Source of the DNA: Hexactinellida sp. DTS-2022
Taxonomy: Eukaryota; Porifera; Hexactinellida
NCBI GenBank assembly: GCA_028753945.1
Contig: JAPNXP010000001.1
Coordinates: forward strand, 15,180,501-15,244,500
DNA length: 64,000 bases
Direction: 5' to 3'
Made by a program: the position numbers and the translations under genes. Positions within the stretch are counted from its first letter, which is position 1; every line of letters starts with the position of its first letter. The notes beneath the pieces are model-generated. The model ran no database searches. It saw nothing but the letters and a program-made list of their open reading frames with translations, and was not told the DNA's origin. Below are positions 26,201-39,200 of this stretch, one piece after another.

Positions 26201-29070
26201 AATATATAATCTTTTTTTTCAATTGGAAAATAGAAGCCTACTCGATCTCACAAGTTGAATCAATATAATTATTACAAGTTGAAACAATGGAATTAGATTT
26301 CACAGTTTTACTGAAATTGAAGTGTTAGTAAACAAAGGAAACTTGCAACTCAATTGTGGCACAAACGAAACCCAATTTAAAAATTCGTGCACTGTGAAAA
26401 GGTGTAGAATTTAATTCTCTATCGAATGCATATAAATTAAATATTCGCGCACTATTTATTGTTCTTTTTCAAATATTAAACAGGTGCAAAAATGTGTCCA
26501 AAAAAATGTAATAAAAAATCGTGACCCCAGATGCACATCTGTAACCCATGAGACACATATCCTGAATATTTGGGCTCTTAGTTAATTAAACTCTGTTCTG
26601 TGGAGAGGATACGGAAGGATAATAATAATAAAAAAATCCAAAATTGCAGCCTGTGCCGACGCATGTTCCTTGGGTGTCACTATATTTTGATGGTGGTTTA
26701 TTGATAGTGCCTCCAATGGAACATGCTGTCGGCACAGGCTGCAATTTTGGATTTTTTGCCAAGTCATCATCACTATAAATGTGTTAGATTATTTCAGAAA
26801 GGTGTTTCAGAAGGCTACGACCCTTAGAGTGGTGGTAGTTTCCATTTAGCTCACTTAATTTGAGAGATATTCAAGTTTCAGTAGAATATAATAAGTGATG
26901 AGTCAGCATTTTTTATGTGCGTGTTGGGTGATCACCCAAAACCAACCGACCCATTTGAATTATATAATTCACAAAATTGTGAAAACACATTTTTTTACGA
27001 TGTCATCAACACCTCAAGTTGTCAAGACCCATTTGTAGAGGTGGTACGTGGCATAAGGATCAATTGCTAAATTGGAAGTTTGTCTCTATCTTGTATATTC
27101 TTTGAGTTTAATCAACTTTGGCTAATTAGTCTAAATATTTAATTGATTTATTGATAATTTAACACCATTATTATGTACAGCAAATAAATTAAGTTCAATT
27201 ATTTGCAATTATTATTAATTTAAATTTAATTTCACTATCATATTTGAATTCTGCACACTCGATAACCCCAATAATCTAATTGGAACCGTCTCGATAAGTT
27301 AAACACAGAGCGAATTAATTAGAATTAAATTTGTCATGTACCCATTGTGCAAGAATATTCTAAGCAGAAATAAATATAATCAAATAATCTGTCGTTGTTA
27401 TGGAATGTAGAATCTTAGTTTTCAATTGGAAAATAGAAGCCTACTCGATCTCACAAGTTGAATCAATATAATTATCAGAAGTTGAAACAATAGAATTAGA
27501 TTTAACACTTTCAATTGAACTGAAGTGTTAGTAAACAAAGAAATTTCAACCCCCATTTATGGAATGAATTACCAATTTTAAAAATTTGCATTTTTCCCAT
27601 CAGACGCAGAATTTTATCGTGAATCCAATAGTGAAAAAAATTGTGGCTTTAATAAAACATTTTTTGAGTTAAGAACCAGACAAATTTTGAAAGGTGTTAA
27701 AAATTTGTAAAAAATTTGTTAATAAAAAATCATAACCCCAGGTGCACATCTGTAACCCATGAGACACCCATCCTAAAAATTTGGGCTTCTAGTTAACTAA
27801 ACTCTGTTGTGTGTAGAGGATACGGACTAATAAAATCCAAAATTGCAGCCTGTGCCGACGCATGTTCCTTTGGTGGCACTATATCTTGTTGGTGGTTTAT
27901 TGATAGTGCCTCCAAAGGAGCATGCTGTCAGCACTGGCTGCAATTTTGGATTTTTTTTCGCCATGTCATCATCACTATGAAGGTGTTAAAATATTTCAAA
28001 AAGGTGTTATAGAAGGCATTGACCCTTAGAGTGGTGGAAGTTTCCATTTAGCTCACTTAATTTGAGAGATATTCAAATTTCAGTAGAATATAATAAGTGA
28101 TGAGTCAGCATTTTTTATGTGTTTGTTGGGTGATCACCCAACACCAACCAACCCATTCGAAACATAGAATTCACAAAATTGTAAAAACACATTTTTTTCA
28201 AGATGTCATCATCACCTCAAGGTGTCAAGACCCACTTGTATCGGTGGTACGTGGCATAAGAATCAATCGATAAATTGGAAGTTTTTCTCTATCTTGTATC
28301 ATTTCTGAGATTTATGATATTTAATTAATTAGTATAAATAATAATTAATATTATTTATAATATAACACCAATTTCAATGTCAACTTGCAATTATTAAGTT
28401 CAATTATTTTGTCATAAATAATTAATTAATTAATTTGGTTATCAAATTTCTATTCCGCACTCTCGATAACCCCTAATAAACAAATTATAAGCATCTATAT
28501 AAGTAATATACTGACTGAATTAATTATAATTAACTACGTCAGTATATTAACAGTACAATAATATTCTCGCAGAAGTAAATATATTCACATAATCTGTCGT
28601 TGTTGTGAAATATATAATCTTTTTTTTCAATTGGAAAATAGAAGCCTACTCGATCTCACAAGTTGAATCAATATAATTATTACAAGTTGAAACAATGGAA
28701 TTAGATTTCACAGTTTTACTGAAATTGAAGTGTTAGTAAACAAAGGAAACTTGCAACTCAATTGTGGCACAAACGAAACCCAATTTAAAAATTCGTGCAC
28801 TGTGAAAAGGTGTAGAATTTAATTCTCTATCGAATGCATATAAATTAAATATTCGCGCACTATTTATTGTTCTTTTTCAAATATTAAACAGGTGCAAAAA
28901 TGTGTCCAAAAAAATGTAATAAAAAATCGTGACCCCAGGTGCACATCTGTAACCCATGAGACACATATCCTGAAAATTTGGGTTCTTAGTTAATTAAACT
29001 CTGTTCAGTAGAGAGGCTACGGACCAATAATAATAACCAAAGCACTAAGACCAATACTGGGCCACTATAC
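20286..29070. repeat. Diverged array units, mixed orientation, variants A, B and C
   Basis: Older units with foldbacks at 21,170, 22,440, 23,290, 23,998, 25,427, 26,635 and 27,836. Orientation reverses near 23,400. From about 26,520 a third end type appears (variant C: GTGACCCCAG, then TGCACATCTGTAACC and CTGTTCTGTGGAGAGG). About 25,760-26,620 is repeated at 28,160-29,030, offset about 2,408. No gene is recognisable. Confidence 0.75.
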
Positions 29071-29077
29071 TATAGTA

Positions 29078-29270
29078 AAGCATGAACGGTATAATTTAAA
29101 AATAAAGTGCTTTGAGATTTGATTAAAGTGAGCATGTTCAATAGATTGAAACTCAATATTCTAATTAATTTGAAAGAAAAATGATTTTCTAAATTTAGAA
29201 AAAAAGAAATTGGCAAATTGAAACTAAATGAACTGATTCAAACAAAAATTTACTGGGAAATGTAAAACAG
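29078..29270 (+). repeat. Left terminal inverted repeat of the giant element
   Basis: Pairs with 62,093-62,252. Conserved blocks in order: AAGCATGAACGG, AAGTGCTTTGAGATTTGAT, GAGCATGTTCAATA, GAAAAATGATTTTCTAAATT and AACTAAATGAACTG. Compared with the right arm it has an extra ~29 bp after 29,144 and ~10 bp near 29,251. Confidence 0.8.
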
Positions 29271-29389
29271 ATCAATTAAAAGGAAGAAAGATAACGGAAT
29301 AACTGGACTTGAACGGGAAAATTAAACATGAACGGGACTGTTGGACTTAACGGGAATAGTGGACTTAACGGAACAACTGGACTAAAGGA

Positions 29390-29565
29390 GCGGGCACTAT
29401 AGGGGACTACTTTGCCTGTAGGAGGGAATTAGACACCGGGTTACTAGACACCGTGGCAATAAGCGTGACCACCCTGACACCACGGGTGGTCTTGGGATCG
29501 AGAGTCACCCTCCTGTTGAGTTCCTGTAATGGAACGAAACCCCACTAGTAGCTGTACGGATTACT
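29390..29565. other. GC-rich, potentially structured island next to the left TIR
   Basis: This island is markedly less AT-rich than its surroundings and is not minisatellite. It has a nested stem design: AGGAGGG (29,420-29,426) is complementary to CCCTCCT (29,508-29,514); inside lies a perfect 8-bp hairpin, GACCACCC/GGGTGGTC (29,467-29,491). A further hairpin GTTCC/GGAAC follows at 29,520-29,535. It may be a structured RNA or a SINE-like remnant. I could not match it to tRNA, 5S or a hammerhead core. Confidence 0.4.
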
Positions 29566-30710
29566 AGATGGGTTGAATGGACATAACGGAATTAGTGCAC
29601 TTGAACGGGTAGAAGGGAATTAACTGGACGAATGGACCTGAACGGTAGAATGGACTTGAACGGGACGAATGGACCTGAATGGGACGAATGGACATAAACG
29701 GGACAAATGGACCTGAAAAGGGACGAATGGACCTGAATGGGACTAATGAACTTAAAGGAATAACTGGACTTGAACGGGATGAATGCACATAATGGGATAA
29801 CTAGACTTGAACGCGATTAGAGGACTTAACGGGATAACTGGACTTGAACGGGACTATTGGACTAGAACGGGACGAATGGACCTGAACGAACGAATGGACC
29901 TGAACGAACGAATGGACCTGAACGGGACGAATGTACCTGAACGGGACGAATGGATTGAACGGGACGAATGGATTGAACGGGACGAATGGATTTGAACGGG
30001 ACTAATGGACTTAAAGGAATAACTGGACTTGAACGGGATGAATGGACATAATGGGATAACTAGACTTGAACGCGATTAGAGGACTTAACGGGATAACTGG
30101 ACTTGAACGGGACTATTGGACTAGAACGGGACGAATGGACCTGAACGAACGAATGGACCTGAACGAACGAATGGACCTGAACGGGACGAATGTACCTGAA
30201 CGGGACGAATGGATTGAACGGGACGAATGGATTGAACGGGACGAATGGACTTGAACGGGACTAATGGACTTAAAGGAATAACTGGACTTGAACGGGATGA
30301 ATGGACATAATGGGATAACTAGACTTGAACGCGATTAGAGGACTTAACGAGATAACTGGACTTGAACGGGACTATTGGACTTAACGGGACGAATGGACCT
30401 GAACGGGACTATTGGACTTAACTGGACGAATGGACTTGAAAGGGACAAATGGACCTGAACGAACGAATGGACCTGGACGGGACGAATGGACTAGAACGGT
30501 ACGAATGGACCTGGACGGGACGAATGGACGTGAACGGGACGAATGGATTGAACGGGACGAATGGATTGAACGGGACGAATGGACCTGAACGGGACGAATG
30601 GACCTGAACGGGACGAATGGACTTGAACGGGACGAATGAACCTGAACGGGACGAATGGACCTGAACGGGACGAATGGACCTGAACGGGACGAATGGACCT
30701 GAACGGGACG
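29566..30710. repeat. 19-bp minisatellite array M1
   Basis: Tandem repeats of about 19 bp, consensus GGACGAATGGACCTGAACG, with variants such as GGACTAATGGACTTAAA. A secondary period of 259 bp is visible at 29,807-30,330. A degenerate start lies at 29,290-29,390. Because 19 is not a multiple of three and the unit lacks minus-strand stops, long open frames appear by chance; they are not genes. Confidence 0.92.
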
Positions 30711-31454
30711 AATTAACAAAATATACAATTTAAATTAGCCATATATTTCTTTCGCAGCGAAAGGAACGTTGAATTTAAAAATAAAATAAAAATTATACTT
30801 TTTTAAACATAAAACTCGAAAATTGCAAACAGCAGTAGTATTTAGAAAAAACGGCAGCAACAGCATTCGAGAAATTTCGGGATAATATTCCTCCAAAAGT
30901 AGATTTGGAAATTAAGGATAATAAGGGTCCATTTTTTATCTCTTATAATGGGAAAATATATCATGCAGGGGTACAAACAAATATAAATAAACTACAGCAC
31001 TTGCAGGAAATTGCAAGAAAATAACTTGACCAAAATCCTGGAGAGCAGGCATATACATTTATAGCCAGAAATAAGCCTGGAAAACAAAAAAAATAGTTCA
31101 GATTACATGCAACATCAGGCGAGTACCGCGAATGAATATTATCGACAAATGGAAGAGGAAATCACCTAATAAATGGAATTTGAAGCAATTGGGGAAATAA
31201 CAAAATATAATTCAAGTATAAAAATAGATAAATAATAATTTAAAGTATATTAATTTTAGAATCAAAGAAACACGAAGCAGGAGGACAGTGACGTTTGAAG
31301 AAAGAAGAAAAAGCAAAGAAAACAATACAGAGTAGTATATAAATAATGAATTAATGTAAAGAGTTCAAGTGTGGAATATAGCTGTGCGGTATAGTTAATC
31401 AAAATAAAATAAATACAAACAAGGGAATAGGACAAACTGAGAAAATTTGAAAAT
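30711..31454 (+). pseudogene. Captured zinc-finger gene tail, spacer copy S1
   Basis: A ~744-bp non-minisatellite spacer beginning AATTAACAAAATATAC. It contains an acceptor-like TTTCTTTCGCAG and then a relic exon homologous to 41,946-42,300 downstream of zinc-finger gene copy 1. A run of six A after TTTAG shifts the frame relative to copies S2 and S4. It ends at the CAAACTGAGAAAATTTG boundary where the minisatellite resumes. Confidence 0.7.
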
Positions 31455-32361
31455 CTGGACGGGACGAATGGACCTGAAATGGAAGAATGAACCTGAAAGG
31501 GACAAATGGACTTAACGGAACTAATGGACTTAACGGGAAGAATGGACTAGAACTGGACGAATGGACCTGAACGGGACGAATGGACCTGAACGAACGAATG
31601 GACTTGAACGGGACTAATGGACTTAAAGGAATAACTGGACTTGAACGGGATGAATGGACAAAATGGGATAACTAGACTTGAACGCGATTAGAGGACTTAA
31701 CGGGATAACTGGACTTGAACGGGACTATTGGACTTAACGGGACGAATGGACCTGAACGGGACTATTGGACTTAACTGGACGAATGGACTTGAAAGGGACA
31801 AATGGACCTGAACGAACGAATGGACCTGGACGGGACGAATGGACTAGAACGGTACGAATGGACCTGGACGGGACGAATGGACGTGAACGGGACGAATGGA
31901 TTGAACGGGACGAATGGATTGAACGGGACGAATGGACCTGACGAACGAATGGACCTGAACGGGACGAATGGACCAGAACGGGACTAATGGACTTAAAGGA
32001 ATAACTGGACTTGAACGGGATGAATGGACATAATGGGATAACTAGACTTGAACATCGATTAGAGGACTTAACGGGATAACTGGACTTGAACGGGACTATT
32101 GGACTTAACGGGACGAATGGACCTGAACGGGACTATTGGACTTAACGGGAAGAATGGACTTGAAAGGGACAAATGGACCTGAACGGGACGAATGGACCTG
32201 GACGGGACGAATGGACTAGAACGGTACGAATGGACCTGGACGGGACGAATGGACGTGAACGGGACGAATGGACCTGAACGGGACGAATGGACCTAAACGG
32301 GACGAATGGACCTGAACGGGACGAATGGACCTGAACGGGACTAATGGACCTGAACGGGACG
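31455..32361. repeat. 19-bp minisatellite array M2
   Basis: Same 19-bp repeat. The array recurs as M4 at 35,461-36,385, one 19-bp unit longer there. Confidence 0.9.
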
Positions 32362-33105
32362 AATTAACAAAATATACAAGTTAAATTAGTCATATATATC
32401 TTTCGCAGCGAAAGGAACGTTGAATTTAAAAATCAAATAAAAATTATACTTTTTTAAACATAAAACTCGAAAATTGCAAACAGCAGTAGTATTTAGAAAA
32501 ACGGCAGCAAAAGCATTCGAGAAATTTCGGGATAATATTCCTCCACAAGTAGATTTGGAAATTAAGGATAATAAGGGTCCATTTTTTATCTCTTATAATG
32601 GGAAAATACATCATGCAGGGGTACAAACAAATATAAATAAACTACAGCACTTGCAGGAAATTGCAAGAAAATAACTTGACCAAAATCCTGGAGAGCAGGC
32701 ATATACATTTATAGCCAGAAATAAGCCTGGAAAACAAAAAAAATAGTTCAGATTACATGCAACATCAGGCGAGTACCGCGAATGAATATTATCGACAAAT
32801 GGAAGAGGAAATCACCTAATAAATGGAATTTGAAGCAATTGGGGAAATAACAAAATATAATTCAAGTATAAAAATAGATAAATAATAATTTAAAGTATAT
32901 TAATTTTAGAATCAAAGAAACACGAAGCAGGAGGACAGTGACGTTTGAAGAAAGAAGAAAAAGCAAAGAAAACAATAAAGAGTAGTATATAAATAATGAA
33001 TTAATGTAAAGAGTTCAAGTGTGGAATATAGCTGTGCGGTATAGTTAATCAAAATAAAATAAATACAAACAAGGGAATAGGACAAACTGAGAAAATTTGG
33101 AAATC
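32362..33105 (+). pseudogene. Captured zinc-finger gene tail, spacer copy S2 (66-codon open frame)
   Basis: Same spacer as S1, but with five rather than six A at the frameshift site. It therefore keeps a 66-codon frame (32,474-32,674) containing FEKFRDNIPPQVDLEI and FFISYNGKIHHAG. After an in-frame TAA the frame continues with LDQNPGEQAYTFIARNKPGK before the next stop, so the ancestral exon was longer. The function of this peptide is not recognised. Confidence 0.65.
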
Positions 33106-34715
33106 TGGACGGGACGAATGGACCTGAAATGGAAGAATGAACCTGAAAGGGACAAATGGACTTAACGGGACTAATGGACTAGAACGGGAAGAATGGACCT
33201 GACGAACGAATGGACCTGAACGAACGAATGGACCTGAACGGGACGAATGTACCTGAACGGGACGAATGGATTGAACGGGACGAATGGATTGAACGGTACG
33301 AATGGACCTGAACGGGACGAATGGACTTGAACGGGACTAATGGACTTAAAGGAATAACTGGACTTGAACGGGATGAATGGACATAATGGGATAACTAGAC
33401 TTGAACGCGATTAGAGGACTTAACGGGATAACTGGACTTGAACGGGACTATTGGACTAGAACGGGACGAATGGACCTGAACGAACGAATGGACCTGAACG
33501 AACGAATGGACCTGAACGGGACGAATGTACCTGAACGGGACGAATGGATTGAACGGGACGAATGGATTGAACGGGACGAATGGACATGAACGGGACGAAT
33601 GGGTTTGAATGGGACTAATGGACTTAAAGGAATAACTGCACTTGAACGGGATGAATGGACATAATGGGATAACTAGACTTGAACGCGATTAGAGGACTAA
33701 ACGAGATAACTGGACTTGAACGGGACTATTGGACTTAACGGGACGAATGGACCTGAACGGGACTATTGGACTTAACGGGACGAATGGACTTGACCGGGAC
33801 GAATGGATTGAACGGGACAAATGGACCTAACACGACGAATGGACCGGAAGGGGGCGAATGGACATAAACGGGACAAATGGACCTGAACGGGACGAATGGA
33901 CCTGAACGGGACGATTGGACCTGAACGGGACGAATGGACCTGAACGAACGAATGGACTTGAACGGGACTAATGGACTTAAAGGAATAACTGGACTTGAAC
34001 GGGACGAATGGACCTGAACGAACGAATGGACTTGAACGGGACTAATGGACTTAAAGGAATAACTGGACTTGAACGGGATGAATGGACATAATGGGATAAC
34101 TAGACTTGAACGCGATTAGAGGACTTAACGGGATAACTGGACTTGAACGGGACTATTGGACTAGAACGGGACGAATGGACCTGAACGAACGAATGGACCT
34201 GAACGAACGAATGGACCTGAACGGGACGAATGTACCTGAACGGGACGAATGGATTGAACGGGACGAATGGACCTGAACGGGACGAATGGACTTGAACGGG
34301 ACTAATGGACTTAAAGGAATAACTGGGCTTGAACGGGATGAATGGACATAATGGGATAACTAGACTTGAACGCGATTAGAGGACTTAACGAGATAACTGG
34401 ACTTGAACGGGACTATTGGACTTAACGGGACGAATGGACCTGAACGGGACTATTGGACTTAACTGGACGAATGGACTTGAAAGGGACAAATGGACCTGAA
34501 TGAACGAATGGACCTGGACGGGACGAATGGACTTGAACGGGACGAATGAACCTGAACGGGACGAATGGACCTGAACGGGAAGAATGGACCTGGACGGGAC
34601 GAATGGACTAGAACGGGACGAATGGACCAGAACGGGACGAATGGACTTGAACGGGACGAATGGACCTGAACGGGACGAATGGACCTGAACGGGACGAATG
34701 GACCTGAACGGGACG
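33106..34715. repeat. 19-bp minisatellite array M3
   Basis: Longest array of the left half. Its first ~800 bp match the start of M5 (37,130 on) at the 4,024-bp higher-order offset. It contains several reiterations of the 259-bp variant block. Confidence 0.9.
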
Positions 34716-35460
34716 AATTAACAAAATATACAAGTTAAATTAGTCATATATTTCTTTCGCAGCGAAAGGAACGTTGAATTTAAAAATAAAATAAAAATTA
34801 TACTTTTTTAAACATAAAACTCGAAAATTGCAAACAGCAGTAGTATTTAGAAAAAACGGCAGCAACAGCATTCGAGAAATTTCGGGATAATATTCCTCCA
34901 AAAGTAGATTTGGAAATTAAGGAGAATAAGGGTCCATTTTTTATCTCTTATAATGGGAAAATATATCATGCAGGGGTAAAAACAAATATAAATAAACTAC
35001 AGCACTTGCAGGAAATTGCAAGAAAATAACTTGACCAAAATCCTGGAGAGCAGGCATATACATTTATAGCCAGAAATAAGCCTGGAAAACAAAAAAAATA
35101 GTCCAGATTACATGCAACATCAGGCGAGTACCGCGAATGAATATTATCGACAAATGGAAGAGGAAATCACCTAATAAATGGAATTTGAAGCAATTGGGGA
35201 AATAACAAAATATAATTCAAGTATAAAAATAGATAAATAATAATTTAAAGTATATTAATTTTAGAATCAAAGAAACACGAAGCAGGAGGACAGTGACGTT
35301 TGAAGAAAGAAGAAAAAGCAAAGAAAACAATACAGAGTAGTATATAAATAATGAACTAATGTAAAGAGTTCAAGTGTGGAATATAGCTGTGCGGTATAGT
35401 TAATCAAAATAAAATAAATACAAACAAGGGAATAGGACAAACTGAGAAAATTTGAAAATC
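34716..35460 (+). pseudogene. Captured zinc-finger gene tail, spacer copy S3
   Basis: Spacer copy of S1 type: six A at the frameshift site, 4,005 bp downstream of S1. The 19-bp difference from the 4,024-bp offset equals one minisatellite unit. Confidence 0.7.
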
Positions 35461-36385
35461 TGGACGGGACGAATGGACCTGAAATGGAAGAATGGACCTG
35501 AAAGGGACAAATGGACCTGAAAGGGACAAATGGACTTAACGGAACTAATGGACTTAACGGGAAGAATGGACTAGAACTGGACGAATGGACCTGAACGGGA
35601 CGAATGGACCTGAACGAACGAATGGACTTGAACGGGACTAATGGACTTAAAGGAATAACTGGACTTGAACGGGATGAATGGACAAAATGGGATAACTATA
35701 CTTGAACGCGATTAGAGGACTTAACGGGATAACTGGACTTGAACGGGACTATTGGACTTAACGGGACGAATGGACCTGAACGGGACTATTGGACTTAACT
35801 GGACGAATGGACTTGAAAGGGACAAATGGACCTGAACGAACGAATGGACCTGGACGGGACGAATGGACTAGAACGGTACGAATGGACCTGGACGGGACGA
35901 ATGGACGTGTACGGGACGAATGGATTGAACGGGACGAATGGATTGAACGGGACGAATGGACCTGACGAACGAATGGACCTGAACGGGACGAATGGACCTG
36001 AACGGGACTAATGGACTTAAAGGAATAACTGGACTTGAACGGGATGAATGGACATAATGGGATAACTAGACTTGAACATCGATTAGAGGACTTAACGGGA
36101 TAACTGGACTTGAACGGGACTATTGGACTTAACGGGACGAATGGACCTGAACGGGACTATTGGACTTAACGGGAAGAATGGACTTGAAAGGGACAAATGG
36201 ACCTGAACGGGACGAATGGACCTGGACGGGACGAATGGACTAGAACGGTACGAATGGACCTGGACGGGACGAATGGACGTGAACGGGACGAATGGACCTG
36301 AACGGGACGAATGGACCTAAACGGGACGAATGGACCTGAACGGGACGAATGGACCTGAACGGGACTAATGGACCTGAACGGGACG
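35461..36385. repeat. 19-bp minisatellite array M4
   Basis: Higher-order copy of M2, 4,024 bp downstream over most of its length. Confidence 0.9.
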
Positions 36386-37129
36386 AATTAACAAAATATA
36401 CAAGTTAAATTAGTCATATATATCTTTCGCAGCGAAAGGAACGTTGAATTTAAAAATCAAATAAAAATTATACTTTTTTAAACATAAAACTCGAAAATTG
36501 CAAACAGCAGTAGTATTTAGAAAAACGGCAGCAAAAGCATTCGAGAAATTTCGGGATAATATTCCTCCACAAGTAGATTTGGAAATTAAGGTTAATAAGG
36601 GTCCATTTTTTATCTCTTATAATGGGAAAATACATCATGCGGGGGTACAAACAAATATAAATAAACTACAGCACTTGCAGGAAATTGCAAGAAAATAACT
36701 TGACCAAAATCCTGGAGAGCAGGCATATACATTTATAGCCAGAAATAAGCCTGGAAAACAAAAAAAATAGCTCAGATTACATGCAACATCAGGCGAGTAC
36801 CGCGATTGAATATTATCGACAAATGGAAGAGGAAATCACCTAATAAATGGAATTTGAAGCAATTGGGGAAATAACAAAATATAATTCAAGTATAAAAATA
36901 GATAAATAATAATTTAAAGTATATTAATTTTAGAATCAAAGAAACACGAAGCAGGAGGACAGTGACGTTTGAAGAAAGAAGAAAAAGCAAAGAAAACAAT
37001 ACAGAGTAGTATATAAATAATGAATTAATGTAAAGAGTTCAAGTGTGGAATATAGCTGTGCGGTATAGTTAATCAAAATAAAATAAATACAAACAAGGGA
37101 ATAGGACAAACTGAGAAAATTTGGAAATC
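36386..37129 (+). pseudogene. Captured zinc-finger gene tail, spacer copy S4 (66-codon open frame)
   Basis: Exactly 4,024 bp from S2 and of the same five-A type, keeping the 66-codon frame at 36,498-36,698 with one D-to-V difference. Same in-frame stop and same boundary with the minisatellite. Confidence 0.65.
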
Positions 37130-38861
37130 TGGACGGGACGAATGGACCTGAAATGGAAGAATGAACCTGAAAGGGACAAATGGACTTAACGGGACTAATG
37201 GACTAGAACGGGAAGAATGGACCTGACGAACGAATGGACCTGAACGAACGAATGGACCTGAACGGGACGAATGTACCTGAACGGGACGAATGGATTGAAC
37301 GGGACGAATGGATTGAACGGGACGAATGGACCTGAACGGGACGAATGGACTTGAACTGGACTAATGGACTTAAAGGAATAACTGGACTTGAACGGGATGA
37401 ATGGACATAATGGGATAACTAGACTTGAACGCGATTAGAGGACTTAACGGGATAACTGGACTTGAACGGGACTATTGGACTAGAACGGGACGAATGGACC
37501 TGAACGAACGAATGGACCTGAACGAACGAATGGACCTGAACGGGACGAATGTACCTGAACGGGACGAATGGATTGAACGGGACGAATGGATTGAACGGGA
37601 CGAATGGACATGAACGGGACGAATGGATTTGAATGGGACTAATGGACTTAAAGGAATAACTGGACTTGAACGGGATGAATGGACATAATGGGATAACTAG
37701 ACTTGAACGCGATTAGAGGACTTAACGAGATAACTGGACTTGAACGGGACTATTGGACTTAACGGGACGAATGGACCTGAATGGGACTATTGGACTTAAC
37801 GGGACGAATGGACTTGACCGGGACGAATGGATTGAACGGGACAAATGAACCTAACACGACGAATGGACCGGAACGGGGCGAATGGACATAAACGGGACAA
37901 ATGGAACAGAACGGGACAAATGGACCTGAACGGGACGAATGGACCTGAACGGGACGAATGGACCTGAACGGGACGAATGGACTTAAACGGGACTATTGGA
38001 CTTAACGGGACGAATGGACCAGAACGGGACGAATGGACCTGACGGGACGAATGGACCTGAACGGGACGAATGGACCTGACGGGACGAATGGACCTGAACG
38101 GGACGAATGGAGCAGAACGGGACGAATGGACCAGAACGGGACGAATGGACCTGAACGGGACGAATGGACCAGAACGGGACGAATGGACCAGAACGAGACG
38201 AATGGACCAGAACGGGACGAATGGACCTAAACGGGACGAATGGACCTGAACGGGACGAATGGACTTAAACGGGACTATTGGACTTAACGGGACGAATGGA
38301 CCTGAACGGGATGAATGGACCTGAACGGGAGGAATGGACCTAAACGGGACGAATGGACCTAAACGGGACGAATGAACTTGAACGGGACTAATGGACTTAA
38401 CGGAATAACTGGACTTGAACGGGATGAATGGACTTAACCGGATAACTGGACCTGACCGGGACGAATGGACCTAAACAGGACGAATGGACCTGAACGGGAC
38501 CAATGGACTAGAAAGGGACGAATGGACCTGAACGGGACGAATGGAACTGAACGGGACGAATGGAACAGAATGGGACGAATGGACCTGACGGGACGAATGG
38601 ACCTGAACGGGACGAATGGACCAGAACGGGACGAATGGACCTAAACGGGAAGAATGGACCTGAACGGGACGAATGGACCTAAACGGGACGAATGGACCTA
38701 AACGGGACGAATGGACCTGAACGGGACGAATGGACCTGAACGGGACGAATGGACCTGAACGGGACGAATGGACCTGAACGGGACGAATGGACCTGAACGG
38801 GACGAATGGACCTGAACGGGACGAATGGACCTGAACGGGACGAATGGACCTGAACGGGACG
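37130..38861. repeat. 19-bp minisatellite array M5
   Basis: The first part matches M3. From about 37,980 it matches 44,608 onward at offset 6,628 as the start of the zinc-finger segmental duplication. The right end (38,698-38,861) is a run of nearly perfect consensus units, the most homogeneous in the window. Confidence 0.9.
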
Positions 38862-39200
38862 TTATAGTTTTATAAACATAAAACTGGAAAATTGCAATCA
38901 TGCAGGGGTACAAAACAAGTTTACATAAACTACTGCACTTGCAGGAAATTTCTAGAAATATTTCAATAAAATTCAGGATAGCGGCATCTACATTTATAGC
39001 CAGAAATAAGCCTGGAAAAAACCAATAGTTCAGATTACATGCAACATCAGGCGAGCACCGCGGATAAATATTATCGACAAATGCGGAGAGGTAATCACCT
39101 AATAAATGGAATTTGAAGCAATTGGGGAAATAAAAAAAAATAATTGAATTGTAAAAATAGTTAAATAATAATTTAAATTAATTTAATTTTAGAATCAAAG
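38862..39200 (+). pseudogene. Captured gene tail, internally deleted spacer S5
   Basis: Shorter relative of S1-S4 beginning TTATAGTTTTATAAAC. The block between the acceptor region and AATTGCAATCATGCAGG is missing. It is followed by unique AT-rich sequence (39,200-39,640) with a (GTT)n tract at about 39,539-39,555, in which I see no gene. Confidence 0.6.

Noticed and set aside
29461..29510. tRNA or SINE box B in GGGATCGAGAGTC
   Set aside because: Only partial match to GGTTCGANTCC, no box A at proper spacing and no cloverleaf.
29390..29565. Hammerhead ribozyme
   Set aside because: A CGAAAC string is present at 29,534, but the CUGAUGA core and the third helix are not.
29807..38230. Plus-strand frames of MDLNGTNGPERDEWT type
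   Set aside because: Also minisatellite translations, with no independent support.
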